64,000 bases of DNA from Anaeramoeba flamelloides (Eukaryota > Metamonada > Anaeramoebidae), in assembly GCA_027625915.1 (NCBI GenBank), contig JANTQA010000026.1, positions 5,580,001 through 5,644,000 of the forward strand. Direction: 5' to 3'. A program made the position numbers and the translations under genes. The notes beneath the pieces were generated by a model. It saw only the letters and a list, made by a program, of their open reading frames with translations, did no database searches and had not been told where the DNA came from. Position 1 is the first letter of the stretch, and each line of letters opens with the position of its first letter. Shown here piece after piece: positions 12,172-24,200 of this stretch.

Positions 12172-12647
12172 TTTGGAAAAAATGATTAAAAGAGAAAAAT
12201 GGAGAGTGGAAATAAATAGTGGTTTAAAATAATTGTTATGAGAGACCTGTGATTATCTTGTTTAAATAAATTTTTTGAAAGATTTTTTTTCAAAAAAATG
12301 CATATCTAAATTTATAAAAATCCTCTTCTGAATATTGATGTACAAATGGTTAGATACTACACAATTATTTTAGTTGAAATCTTATATTTTGAACAACTAA
12401 ACTTTAACATAATATCAACTGTCTGAAAAAAAAAAAAAATTGATTGAATTTAACAGATTAAGTAATTAAAACAATGAAATAAAAATGAAAACAAAAAACT
12501 AAAAAGATGAAAAAATGGTTTTCATATTTTCCAAGAATCAAAAATTTTTTAATTTGAATTAAATTGTATTATTTTGATTCTTAAACGGTTTAAAATATGG
12601 ATAAAATTATATCATTTGGTTTATTTCTTTTTTTGAAAAATAAAAAC

Positions 12648-12844
12648 TACAGTCAGTTCCAATTTTAATGAACAAACTCTAAAGAAAATTAAGGTACAAA
12701 TAAAATCTCAAAATATGGTACAAAATTCAGTTTCTACTAAAATAATTTGTGTAATATTAATTCCAAATTTTGTGCTTTAATTTAACATTGTCATGTGCCT
12801 TAAATTTCGTGAAATTTTGTGCATTAAATTTAAAACCGACTGTA
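12648..12844. repeat. TA-target palindromic MITE, copy 5
   Basis: Opens TACAGTCAGTTCCAATTTTA and closes with AAAACCGACTGTA. Internal blocks are degenerate ('aaggtacaaa', 'tgtgccttaaatttcg'). It is older than copies 4 and 7. Confidence 0.78.
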
Positions 12845-13467
12845 TATAAAATTTTATTATTTTTTCTTCTCAGGATCAAAAAGTCAATTTAACATCTATT
12901 AAAACCATTTTAAACCCACTAAATATCTTTGAAATCTTTAATCAATTATTTTTACCATTAAAGAATTATTTATTTATAAATTAGAATTATTATCGAAGAA
13001 GTTTAAATTACACTCTATATGACAATAACTTAATTTATGAAAGGGCTAAAATACAAAGAAATTAACTCTATTTAAGTCAAATTTCACAAGCTTTCTTGAA
13101 GAAATAGAATTTATTCTTTAGGTTTTACCCAATATCATCCTCAAAATATATTTTTAATTGTAAAATATTATCATTTTTTCTTAATTTTTCAATTTAATTT
13201 TATTTTGTATTTTTCTTTATGCTGTTTTATTTTTTTTCTTTTCTTTTCTGTTCCGTATTTGAAAAAAGAAAATCTGAAAAAATCACAAATAACAACTCTG
13301 AAACCCCAAATTAACTAAATGAAAAAAATTAAGAATTGTAATTTCTTATTCAACGAATATACTTTTACAATTAAAAAAACTTATTTTCAACAATTTTTAT
13401 ATTCCAAATCAATTTAGTAATTGATTCATCAGATGTTCCAATGAAAGAGAACAATTGTTTTTTAACA

Positions 13468-13499
<32 letters not shown>

Positions 13500-13751
13500 G
13501 GGGGTTTATTGTTTGTTTATTCATTTCTTGTATTATTATTGATTCAAATATGATGTTTATATTCTCCCCTATTTCGGAAAAAATGTATGTTATCTGATTC
13601 TTAAAAAAAAATCATAATTTATTATTTTTGGTTGTGAATTTGAGTGAAATTAAGTTTAGGTCATACAATTATTCACAAGAATAAGATTAAACGAAATAAC
13701 TTAACTTTTTAAATAACAACAAAAATTATCAAGAAAAAAAGGAGTGTAAAA

Positions 13752-13955
13752 TACAGCCAGTTCCAATTTTAAGAGACAAACATTTAACGAAATTTAAGGC
13801 ATAACAAAATTCTCAATTTAAGGCACAAAATTCAAATTCTAGGAAAATAATTTTTGCAAAAAAAAAAATTTCAAAAAATGTACTTCAATTTTAGATCTTA
13901 TTTTATTCTTTAAATTTCCTTGAAAGTTTGTGCCTTAAAAGTGAAACTGACTGTA
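13752..13955. repeat. TA-target palindromic MITE, copy 6
   Basis: Opens TACAGCCAGTTCCAATTTTA and closes GTGAAACTGACTGTA. The right arm is well kept and the left arm carries more changes. TA lies at both ends. Confidence 0.82.
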
Positions 13956-14077
13956 TGATAATTTTCTTTCTAAAGAAGTTAATTGTCTTTTTAAGAAGCT
14001 TCCAATTTTCTAAAAACAATTTTACATTATAATTATTATGAAACTAATACTCATTAAATATTTTGACCTAAATTTAA

Positions 14078-14280
14078 TACAGTCAGTTTCACTTTTAAGG
14101 CAAAAACTTTGAAAGAAATTTAAGGCACAAAAAAAAATCTCAAATTAAGGCACAAAATTTGGAATTTTAATTTTTACAAATTATTTTACTAGAATTTGAA
14201 TGCTGTGCCTTAATTTGAGATTTTTTTTTGTGCCTTAAATTTCTTTCAAAGTTTGTGCCTTAAAAGTGAAACTGACTGTA
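14078..14280. repeat. TA-target palindromic MITE, copy 7
   Basis: Almost a perfect palindrome: TACAGTCAGTTTCACTTTTA ... TAAAAGTGAAACTGACTGTA, with matching internal blocks on both arms ('ctttgaaagaaatttaagg' / 'ccttaaatttctttcaaag'). It is probably one of the youngest copies in the window. Confidence 0.92.
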
Positions 14281-14713
14281 TAGAAATTAAGAAATTTTTT
14301 TGTCAATTACTTAGATTTGAAAAATCCTGTTTATTTTCAATATTAAATATGTTTCTAGATCAGGAATCCTTATTTAGAAAATAGTCAAAATTAAAAATAA
14401 TAATTGGGATTAACCCACCTCATGTTAAAAAAATTAATTTTTTGATAAGAATAAAACAAAAAAAACATATTGGAGTTTCTGTAAAAAATATTTAAACTTT
14501 GATACAGATGAAGATATCAATAATTTTTTATGGTAATGCCCATTATATAAAGAAAATCGAATAATTTGTATTAAAGATTTAATTTAAATTATAAGAATAA
14601 TATCTTTGATATTATTCGAAATAAAGACTCATTATTTGTTTTATCATTAGTTAATGATAAAGTGAATTATGATTCTTTTGTGAAATTTCTAACAAAAATT
14701 TAATAATTAGGGA

Positions 14714-14892
14714 AAGTGTTGTAGAGTGCCTATATTTTCCAGAATTCAAAAGAATTGAGTAAAATCTTTGATTTTTCTCTATTCTTTTAAATTCCGGAAA
14801 AGCTAACGGCGTTTTTTTTTTAATTTAAGAAATAAACTGAAAATTAAATAAATTTTCAATTTATTTCTTAAATTAAAAAAAACCTAACGGCT
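14714..14892. repeat. 'GTTAGGTTTTCCAG' repeat group, copy 2, with long hairpin
   Basis: Contains two inverted blocks. 'attttccagaattcaaaagaat' pairs with 'attcttttaaattccggaaa', and a near-perfect hairpin lies at about 14812-14882 (aatttaagaaataaa / tttatttcttaaatt). It ends 'aaaacctaacggc', the complement of the 'gttaggtttt' end seen at 4880. Confidence 0.6.
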
Positions 14893-16550
14893 GTAAGAGG
14901 AAATTAATTTCCTCCCTTCAAAATAAAAAAAAAAATATTTAATTTTTTTACAAAAATTCAATTTCCTTATCCAAATAAAAGAAAAAAATATAAAAATTAG
15001 TTTTATAAATATTTAATAATTCTTAATTAGAATATCAAAAAAACTATTTTTTTCAATCTTTTAATTTCAAAGATTAACTCAATAATCATCAACATAAAAC
15101 CCAAAGACTGGTTATTTTTGTTTCCTTTTTGATTGGCTAGTTGTATTATCACAATATTTCCAAAATTTGTGAAATAATTGAACAAAAAAATCTATTGGTT
15201 AATTATTTAATTTTTTAAAAAAATAGAATTCTTTATCAACTAATCTACCTTTCTAGATAAATTTAAAGATATTTTTCAATTTTATATTCTTAAAATTGAT
15301 GACTCAAAATTTCAATTTGTCTAAATGAAGATTTTTTTCAAAAATTGTTGGGTTTTTTACAAATACAAAAGATCATTTTTATTTGTATTCCTGAGATCAA
15401 CAAATATTTCTACTCTACATATTAATGTTTCAGAGACACCTGAACCATGATGGAACTAATGTGATTTACACCTAATAACAACATATGTTCATTTAAGATT
15501 TCTCCTTGGTAGACACTGATCACTTAACCAACATTTAACATTTGATTCAAATATGGACAAACTCTCGAAATGAAAGAAATATACCAACAGGTTGACAAGA
15601 ACTTTCAAAAAATAAATAAGATTCATAAAATAAATTTTAAAAAAAATTTTGAAGCTATTTAAAGATTAATATGTAATTTTTTGACAATAAATTTGAAAAT
15701 AAGAACATTGATTGGATTTTTTACGAAAAAACATCTATATCACTTTCCGAAGTTTTTAATTATTCTAAAACGAAATTTGTGAAAACAAAACCAAAATGTA
15801 TTTTGAATCGTTTTTCATTAACCCAATATCTATCCTCAAAAGTCAAGATATATTTTTTTCCGAGTCTATACCTTTTAAATCATACATTCTCCTACTTTTA
15901 CCTAATAAAAAAAAATATAGTTTTATTCACCAAATATAAGACAGTTAATCACATCTCATTTTATCTACAAATTGTAATGCAAAATTCTGGAAATGATAGA
16001 AATAATTAAAAAGGATCTCCAAAAGTTAATTTAATATTTAAATAATATCAGAGTAAATAACAATAAAAGACCATTTTTCCAATAAGAAATGATCATTTGT
16101 TAAGAAAAATATTCTAACTTTCGCATTCTAAAAATCAATTTTATTTTTCTAAAAATTATGTTTTATAATTTCCACAATAAGCAACCAAATAATTTTCCTC
16201 TCTTGGTTGGTTGAATTTTGAATTATCACAGAAAATTTTCAAACTTAAATTTTAAATTCCCCACTTCTTTACACAAAAAAAAATTTCTTGAAAATCCATT
16301 TTTCCAAAAGAGTGTCAAAACAGTTTTATAAAGTATGTTTGAGATTGGTAAAAAGGTCTGTCAAAAAGTTTGTGTCTGCCTTTCAAAAACTTTCATTCTC
16401 ACTTTTAAAAAGGGGATTTGATAGGAATTTTTTTTTTGAGCAAAAAATCAATGTAAAAGCCAAGAAACAAAGTACTTAACAATTCTCAATAAGATCAAAA
16501 AGTTTCAGAATTAGTGTATTTTTCACTTATAATTTTTGATTTCGTGACAA

Positions 16551-17780
16551 ATGAAAATTCTTGTTCTTTTTCTCCTTCTTTGCGGGATCTGTTTGTGTGG
16601 CCATTTTTGGCATATGACTGATGTTCATTTAAGTCTTGATTACAAAGCAGGCACAAATTCAAAATTTTTGTGTCGTATGTTTAAGGGTGACGTCTCGAAG
16701 ATTGGCGATTACTCGTGTGATTCAAATGTGGATATTGTGAAGTCAGGGATCGAGGCAATGTCAAGCATTAAGGGCGACGCCGATTTTATTCTCCACAGTG
16801 GAGACTTTGGCGAACACTTCGCTTTATCACACACGAGCACTCTGGAAAGTGGCGTACAAATTCAGGCATATCTTGATCAGTTTTTTCCCGAGACACCAAT
16901 CATCTTTTCGATTGGCAACCACGAAGTGTGGCCTCTGCAGAGCCAACGCCCGAATGATCCACAATTCAAAGGCATTGCGGATGCTGTTTCTTCCATATTC
17001 ACCAACGAAGAGTATGCTGCCTTTGTTAAAAATGCCTATTACTCAAAGGTGATCGGCGGACTTCGTATCCTGAGTTTAAACACAGCACTTTATTATGGGA
17101 TGAACCCCGAAGCTGCCTTTCTTTTTGGAGATCCAGGGGGCCAATTTGCATGGATTGCATCTGAGCTTGATCTTGCAGAACAGCTCGGCCAAAAGGTTCT
17201 TATTGTTGGCCACGTTCCGCCTGGATTTGGGTACTCACTACCCGACCGACTTTGGCCAATGCTCAACGACGAACTCGTCAATTCCTTGGAGCTACCCGAG
17301 GAACGCAAAGGACTGATTGTCGGATGCTTTTGGGGTCACGAGCATCGTGACTCTTTACGTATTGGAGAGACTGTAGCACATTGGATTGCCCCCGCACTCA
17401 CAACTTGGAAGGACAGGAACCCGGGTGTACGATTGTATGAATTTGATGACAACGACTACTCCATATTGTCATACAAACAGTATTCCTTGGACCTTAAAAA
17501 AGCTATCGAAACACAGGAATATACTTGGGATCTTCTATATACTTCACAAGAGGTAGGACTCACTACATTGAACCAAGATCAAGCAAAAAAAAGAATCGAG
17601 AGAATCTTTAGTGATCAGGAAGAATGGGATCAATTTGTCTACCTTGAAAATGGTGGTGCTGACCATGAGCCCATCTCTGACTACCACAAATTAAGACTTT
17701 TTTGTGGTATGCAGTTCCTGAAAGTTACAGATTATATTAAATGCAAGTTTAACCAAGAAGAAGAACAAGAGGAATACTAA
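16551..17780 (+). CDS. Secreted acid sphingomyelinase-like phosphodiesterase
   Basis: 409 residues, single exon, metallophosphoesterase superfamily, close to the ASM-like phosphodiesterases (SMPDL3 type). These cleave phosphodiester or nucleotide substrates with a two-metal centre in secretory or lysosomal compartments. Residues 1-17 are a classic signal peptide (hydrophobic core, then LCG). The metal-ligand motifs appear in order: D24-V-H26, G84-D85, G122-N123-H124-E, GHVPPG at about 220 and GHEHRD at about 264. The length is slightly short for the family, and a charged Glu-rich tail closes the protein (NQEEEQEEY). The ATG used gives the signal peptide directly. The coding sequence is visibly richer in G and C than its surroundings. 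The substrate cannot be told from sequence. Confidence 0.93.
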   Translation: MKILVLFLLLCGICLCGHFWHMTDVHLSLDYKAGTNSKFLCRMFKGDVSKIGDYSCDSNVDIVKSGIEAMSSIKGDADFILHSGDFGEHFALSHTSTLESGVQIQAYLDQFFPETPIIFSIGNHEVWPLQSQRPNDPQFKGIADAVSSIFTNEEYAAFVKNAYYSKVIGGLRILSLNTALYYGMNPEAAFLFGDPGGQFAWIASELDLAEQLGQKVLIVGHVPPGFGYSLPDRLWPMLNDELVNSLELPEERKGLIVGCFWGHEHRDSLRIGETVAHWIAPALTTWKDRNPGVRLYEFDDNDYSILSYKQYSLDLKKAIETQEYTWDLLYTSQEVGLTTLNQDQAKKRIERIFSDQEEWDQFVYLENGGADHEPISDYHKLRLFCGMQFLKVTDYIKCKFNQEEEQEEY

Positions 17781-18791
17781 ATTCAAATTCAGTTTGAAAA
17801 ACTAAGACCAATTTTGTTTGTTTTTTTTTTGGTTAACTTCTGGATAAACAAAGATATCAAATTAAAACTTTTTTTTTTTTTTTTAAATTTGAATTTTTGA
17901 TTTATTCAGAATGTTTTTTATGGTCTTGAAAGGCTAATATTTTTTCTACAATGGGTTTCCTTTTTTTTAAAAAAACAAATTATTAATCTATTTTATATTT
18001 ATCAACAAAACCAAATTTTTCTTTTCAAATCCAATAAAATCTGTTATTAAGAGAAAATTCTGATTTAATTTCAAAAAGATATATTTTCATAGCGATTTAC
18101 ACTTACAATTTCTAAAAATTTTTAATTTTTTTTTTTTTTCAATGCTCTTTGATGATTCATGAATTAGTTTCATCATATTATTCTTGTTATTTTTTTTTTT
18201 ATCAATACATATCAAAATCTCCATAATATGGTTATAATAAGTCATATTCACCAATTTTCTAGATTTTGATATACAATTATATTGTCTGTTAAAACTACCA
18301 TTTAAAAAAAAGATTTATTAAGAGTTGAGTTATTATGGTGAAATTTTATTATTTGAAATTGTTACAGTCTATCCAAGTCTACTATTACATTTTAAATAAA
18401 ATACAATTGAGTTTTCGATTCTTATTTTCCATTTTCAAAAAATTCGGAAATAATAGTTATTATTCCAAAAAGATTATCAATATTTGAGTTATCTTCATCA
18501 TTGTAAAATGTTTTTATTATTATCATTTTTATTTTGTTGTTGTTATCAATTAGAAAATAATTTTTCATTTACAGTTTTTTTTTCAATAGTTTTTTTTATT
18601 TTATGTATCAATTATGAAAGTTCAAAATTTCAAAAATAGTATATATGATTAAAAAAAATATATTTATTAATATAAATCGAAATTTTCATCAAATTGTTTG
18701 AGATTGAATTATATGTTGTTTATAGAAATTCATTTTTGATCTTTTTTATAGATAATTTTTAATTTTGTTTTAGAAATAAAAAATTATAGAT
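17781..18791. other. Noncoding region between phosphodiesterase and 5S rRNA
   Basis: T-rich 3' flank of the phosphodiesterase gene, with no gene seen. Bases 18363-18480 match one arm of the palindrome at 28279-28758 ('aatacaattgagttttcgat', then 'ttcaaaaaattcggaaataa'). Confidence 0.6.
18363..18480 (+). repeat. Single arm of the 28.3-kb fold-back repeat
   Basis: Matches 28262-28376 almost base for base over 'attttaaataaaa', 'caattgagtttt' and 'ttttcaaaaaattcggaaa'. No inverted partner lies beside it here. Confidence 0.7.
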
Positions 18792-18796
18792 AAAAA
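18792..18796 (-). terminator. RNA polymerase III T-run
   Basis: Five Ts on the minus strand directly after the 3' end of the 5S rRNA, the usual Pol III stop. Confidence 0.75.
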
Positions 18797-18917
18797 GTAT
18801 TCAGCACCAAGTGTTCGCGAGAGGTTCCCCTTCTCACTAAATAGCTTAGCCCTCAATTCATTTATCTTCTGGGTTCGGAATGTGTCCAGGATTATTAAAT
18901 TGGGTATGGCCGAATAC
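18797..18917 (-). rRNA. 5S ribosomal RNA
   Basis: 121 nt on the minus strand, the usual 5S size. The 5' GTATTCGGC and the 3' GCTGAATAC pair in full (one G-U) to give helix I. Conserved parts appear in order: GGCCATACC after helix I, CCGAACCC at about nt 40-47 (loop C region), AAGGGGAACCTCTCGCGAA in the third arm, and GGTGCTGAATAC at the 3' end. The middle (helix II/III, loop A) differs considerably from animal and plant 5S, so the gene is divergent but has the right architecture. A T-run follows at once. It stands alone, not in a tandem array, and no other rRNA is nearby. Confidence 0.88.
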
Positions 18918-21207
18918 ACTCATTAAAAAACAATAGTTTACTTTTATAAATATAGTTTTTAAATGGTAATTATTTTCTCAAATTAGAATTTTATCTGTTA
19001 AAAAATCAACTTTTAATACAAAGAAATATAAAATTAAAATATGAGTCTATTAAATGTAAATCAATAGACAAAATAATTTTTTTGAAGTCAAATTATAAGT
19101 TATTTCATAATAAATAAATTCTTTATTAAAAACAAATTAAAGGAATTTTTAGGTTGAAAAATATCAAATTATTTTTTAAAATAAAGAATGGTTTATTCGA
19201 ATTATTAAAACCTCAACATCTTTAATTTTTCCATCTTTTCAAAAAAAAAAAAAAAATTCTAGTTTGTAAAATATTTAGATGGAAAAATAATAAAATCACA
19301 AAACTTATATAATTATAATACTCGAAATTTTTAATTTCGAACTATTTTTACATTGAATTTCTCCCTAAACAATTTTGAATATAAAAAATTTTTATCTAAT
19401 ATAATTATTTATAATTTTTTTATCTTATATTCTTTTCATAACCATTTAAACTTTAAATGTTATTTTAAAACAATTAGGTTATCTGGAGTTTGAAGGAATA
19501 TACTTATTTTTTAAAAATCAATGAATTATTTTCTCTTTACTGTTATCAAAAAAAAAAAATACCTCAAAGATCATAAAATCATTGTTTAAAAAATAAAACA
19601 ATTTATTTAGTACTTTTGTCAACATCAGATCAAATTTAATACGGAATAATATGACGAAAGGTGAAATCAATTTTGACAATAAATACCTAGATCTGTTGAT
19701 AAAAGATTTAACAATATTGAGACACTTGTCATTTACCATGTATTTGTCCCAAACCCAAGGAATGACTTCAAAACTAAAAAGGTTTTAGTGAAATTGAATT
19801 TCTTTTGATTGAAAAAATCCAAATTTCAATAATAATTTCTCGAAAGGATCTCATGGCAGTAAATTCAATCAAAAAAAAAGTTTTTAAGAATTTACAATTC
19901 AAAAACTCATTCAAGAAATAAAGTTTCATATTTTATATATCCAAAAAATCAAAATTTTTAAAAAAAATTATAATTGTTTCGTATTTTAAATTTCCAAATG
20001 GATTAAATTTCTTCAATTAAAAACAAATTTGTTTTCTTAAAGTACGAAATTAATTTAATTCAATTTAATCTAATTTGTGATTATTTTTTAACCGTCTACA
20101 TTTCGGAAAGAAAGGATTTTGTCATATTCTTGAGATAAAAATAACTCATTTGGAAAATGTAAGAAAATCTTCAAGATCTCAAAAAGTACCGAATATCAAC
20201 ACTTCAAAACTAACACAGCTGTTTTCAAAATCATATATTCTCAACAGTTCAAATTGGAAATCTAGTCTTGCTCTTTAGGCTCTTTTTTTCTAAAAAATAT
20301 ACTCTTTTTTGATTGTTCCTTTTTTGGAGATTGGTCGTGTATCTACAGGTTAGTTTGTTTTTTATAAGTATTAATTACTTAAAAAAATTCGAAATTTATT
20401 TTTTTCCATTTGAGAAATTATTTTTCACCGGAATAACTCTACCCTTAAATCTAAAAATCGTTTAAAAATCTTCAAATTTTTCCAATTTTAAAGTTATTTG
20501 TTTTTTTTTTGAGCATAAACATTGATCTTGAAGAAAACTTCTAGATTTTTTTGTGAAAGAATTTCTTTTTGAAAAGTAAAATTTTTTTAAATCATAATCT
20601 GATTTTTTAATTATTTATTCTATATTTCTTTATTTATTAAATATCAAGCTTTCTAGAGGAAAAAAACATGGTTTTTGGTTTAAAAGATCAGTTGAATAAG
20701 TCTAAAGTGCATTTTTTATTAAAGTAATTAACAATGAAAAAAATTGAGTTTTTATCTTGAAAAATTAAGTTTTAATAAAAGGGAAATTATGATCAGTAGT
20801 TTTTAGATTTGGTGAGCGTGTTTCAAAGTTGTGAGAAATTTATTTACTTTCTCAGTAGGAAATCCTTCTTGGTCTAAATTTTAAGGAAAAATTCCAAAAC
20901 AATAATCTTTCACCTTTTTTTAATAAGACAAAGGAGAACAGTTTTAAAGTCTATAAGTTTGTACACTCAAGGTTGGTCAATAAATTGAAAATCTCACCAA
21001 TCCTCAACTAGTAAAGAGGTATTTGAAATTTTATTATAATAAGAATTCCTTTTAAGAGGATTTTGTTCAATGACAATTCCAAAACCTTCCTCAAGTACTT
21101 AAAAATCAAACACTTCAGGGATTTTCAGTTCTGAAAAAAGACCATTTTTTTATTTTTTAAATTATTGATTTTAATATTTTCATCTTTTTATTGTCAATCC
21201 AACCAAA
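18918..21207. other. Noncoding region
   Basis: No gene is supported. Bases 20160-20350 resemble 7910-8300 ('agatctcaaaaag', 'cacttcaaaactaa', 'tcaaattggaaat'), an old repeat. The open frame at 19518-19739 (-) is AT-driven and unrecognised. Confidence 0.55.
20160..20350 (+). repeat. Old repeat shared with 7910-8300
   Basis: Shares an ordered set of landmarks with the 7.9-8.3 kb stretch: 'gatctcaaaaag', 'acacttcaaaactaa', 'ttcaaattggaaat' and 'tttttttctaaaaa'. It is degenerate and its ends were not defined. Confidence 0.45.
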
Positions 21208-24200
21208 ATGAACATTGAACAAGAAGAAATGTCAAATATCCCAGAAAGTTTAACAAAGAGTGATATTCTCCGAATGAACGCTTTTATGCATGGTGGAGTT
21301 TATCAGCAAGAAGTCGAGAACAATGTCCAGCTACAACAGCAAGGCCAAGAGCAAGAACAGGAGCAAGGCCAAGAGCAAGAACAAGAACAAAAAAATCTAA
21401 ACATTAGTTTTGATCCAAACCTTTCAAACACACAAATGGATAACAGTTTTGGTCTTTTAAATGAACGGTAATTTTCCTCTTTTCCAAAAAATCTTTTTCT
21501 TTTCTCTTTGGATCAAAAACAAAAAATAGACATTAAAAAAAGAATAAATAGATTTTTTAAAAATTAATTTTATTGTTGATGAAAATGTTGAATTCTTGAG
21601 GCAAAACTTACCCATTGGTGTACGATAATAATACCAATAAAAAAATCTACAATTAAATCTTTAATCCTTTTTCCTTTTTCCTTTTTCCTTTATCCTACAC
21701 AAGCATTACACCAACGACCAAAAAAAAAAAAAAAAAAATAAAAGAGGAAAGGCAAAAAGTTTCCAAAAAAGATTCGAAAAATTCTATTTTTGGAATTTTT
21801 CAAAATTAAAGTCGAGAATTACAAAGTTAAAAGAATTCTTTGGGTCCACTTTTTACTATTTATTGAAAAATAAATAGAACAAAATGTTCATTCTCATTTC
21901 CAAAAATTGTATTTAAAAGTCACTTAAAATTTCAAATTTTTAATTCTGTAATCAAATCTTAGATTATTTATTTCCCTTTTAGAATTGCGGAATTTGATGA
22001 TTTATGAATTCTTGTTTTGATTTTTTAAGACAGTCAAATGAAAACTTTGTTACTTTTATTCTTCAATTAACTATATTCACATTTTTCCACTTGTTTAAGT
22101 ATCTTTGAGAAATATTTTTTTGAAATTACAAAATTTTAGTTCAGTGAATTCGCGAAATGATTTTTGTTTCTTGTGGACAATAAAAATAAATAGGAAACTT
22201 TAAAAAAATTTCTAAATAAAAATTTAGGAATCAGTGTAAACAAAAGGAATTAAAAGCACCACCCTTAAGAAAGTATGCACATTTTACCAATTTTGAGTGA
22301 CCACAGTTTCTGTGAAATTGAATCATTCAAAACATTTCTTTCACCAAATACATTATTGATTTATTAAATAGCGAGGGTTCCAGACGTCCGAGTAAAACAT
22401 GCTTTACAGACCAATTAAAAAAATAGAAATCAAAATAATTGAAAAATTGATCAAGAAAACATAAAAAAAATCATTTATTTCTTGATCTTATCTGTAATTT
22501 TTGGCACAATTACTTCTTCTTAATTTGATTTTATTTTTAATTCTTGATGGAAATAACTTTTATTTGTAAAATTCTTGAGAAACAAATTACTTGATATTTC
22601 TAAAGAATTTTCAAAATGAATATTTAAAAATCTCATTTTCATTTAATTCATCTAATTCTAGATTTGGTTTTAGAAAATCTTTTCATTTTGAAATCTTTCT
22701 TCAGAAATAAATCTTTATTGGACAAATTCGTTTGATTTAGTAATTATTTATAATCCATTAAAATGAGAGAACTTAAAATATTTCTGAATTTTGCCTTTTC
22801 AATTTTTTAACCATATTTTCTTTTTCTTGAGTTGAATCTATTGAAGTTGTTTTTTTTTTTTTGATATTTATAATTCAAGTTCTTTTACTTTAATCTTTTG
22901 AAGTAATATTCTTTATTTTTGGTTTAGTTTGATAATTATATTTAAAAAAAAGAATTTTGAAAAACAAATTTTTAAAAAAAAGGTTTTCTTTAAAAAATAA
23001 TAAATAGAAATGGATCTGAAATCCAAAGTATTAATCCCCTGTTTGTATCCCATCCAAATATTGAAAATAAGGAAAACAAATCTTCGAAAATAGGCTTTTA
23101 TCGAAAATTTTTTTATCATTCTTGATTTCAACAAATTTATCTGAAAATGTGATCTTTCTTGTTTAATTCTCAAAAAAGAAAAGATTTGCTTAAAATACAC
23201 ATCTTTTCAGGTCTATTTTATTGATTTGTTCTTTGATTAATTTCAAGGATCCTATAAACACATTTCTCGATTCAAAATACAATTTAATAAAACCAAAAAT
23301 TTAATAGAAAAAAAAAATGTTCAAAAAATCTGAAAATTGAAAGATTCTAATCTGACTTACTTTTATTTCGTTTTCTTTTCACAAATAGAATAATTAATGG
23401 TCTTTTCGATTTCAAAGTTTTAATATCCCGTGATACTCAAAAAGTCTAATTTCAGTAAGGTTCTCACAATAAAAATTTTTCCGAAATGGTAGAATTTGCC
23501 TACTTCTTATAACAATAAAAAAACGAAAGAAAATTTTTTTGTGGTACTAGACAACTATAAAAAAAAATCAATTTTTTAATTGAACATTTTCTCGAAAAGA
23601 TGGCTGTTTGAAAATTAGTCATAATCTCACAGTATTTTTCACCAATAATAAGCTTCATACTATAATAGCAATCTTCAAAAGTGACAAAATTATTTCTTAA
23701 TAAAACCATTTTTTCCACTTTACCTTTATTTTATCAATTTGAAACATAAAACTTTTTGGAAAAAAAAAGTTCAAAAAAAAAATCTATCTTGCTGCAGAGT
23801 TGGAAGGTTCGGGTTCAAAGGTTTAAGAAATCGAACTAAAGAAATAAATCTCCAACTTGATGATCTTTTTTTTAATTCATAAAAAGCATTGCAACAAATA
23901 CAAGTTATTAAAAAAACAAAAAATCTAAAAACAAAATAAATTTTTTGTTTCAATTTTAAATGATAATTAATCACATTTAAATCTACTTTTAAGAAAAATT
24001 ACATGATTCTATTTCCTGAATGAGATATTTTTGGATTTTATTATTAATTTATGTGAAAATAAAACAAAAACAAAAAAATACAAAATTTATAACTTTTTCC
24101 CTTTTCACTCAATACTATTGTCTTTACAATCATTAAAGACAATCAACACTGATCAAAGAAAACATCGATTTGATTTTCAAAAGAGTAATGCTGCTCTATG

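Larger units (their letters stand above)
11440..12617 (+). repeat. 540-bp TIR repeat family, split copy
   Basis: The left part (11440-11760, with 'cggtgtgttaaaaattttggaga') and right part (12340-12617, with 'atggttagatactac' and 'gaaaacaaaaaactaaaaagatg') match the 42480-43019 element in order. They are separated by TA MITEs 3 and 4 and some unassigned sequence. The boundaries are approximate. Confidence 0.55.
10494..16550. other. Noncoding region, MITE cluster
   Basis: No gene is supported. Five TA MITEs, one nested in another, lie at 11765-14280, inside and beside a split copy of the 540-bp TIR family (11440-12617). A fold-back repeat lies at 14714-14892. Bases 15360-15560 resemble 30150-30370 ('caataacaacat', 'tggtagatgctaatcac' type landmarks), an unnamed old repeat. 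A 36-bp T-rich run sits near 13470-13494. The open frame just before the next gene (16288-16479) has no ATG and no recognisable family. Confidence 0.55.

Noticed and set aside
325-14280. CRISPR-like array from the regularly repeated 'aaggcacaaa' blocks
   Set aside because: The repeats are palindromic MITEs at irregular distances with TA flanks, not short direct repeats with unique spacers.
16288-16479. Small basic open frame just before the phosphodiesterase gene
   Set aside because: It has no ATG start, no family similarity, and sits in the probable promoter region.
22913-23200. 95-residue minus-strand open frame
   Set aside because: It lies inside the TTAA-TIR element; the matching stretch of copy B does not keep the frame, so it is not a conserved protein.
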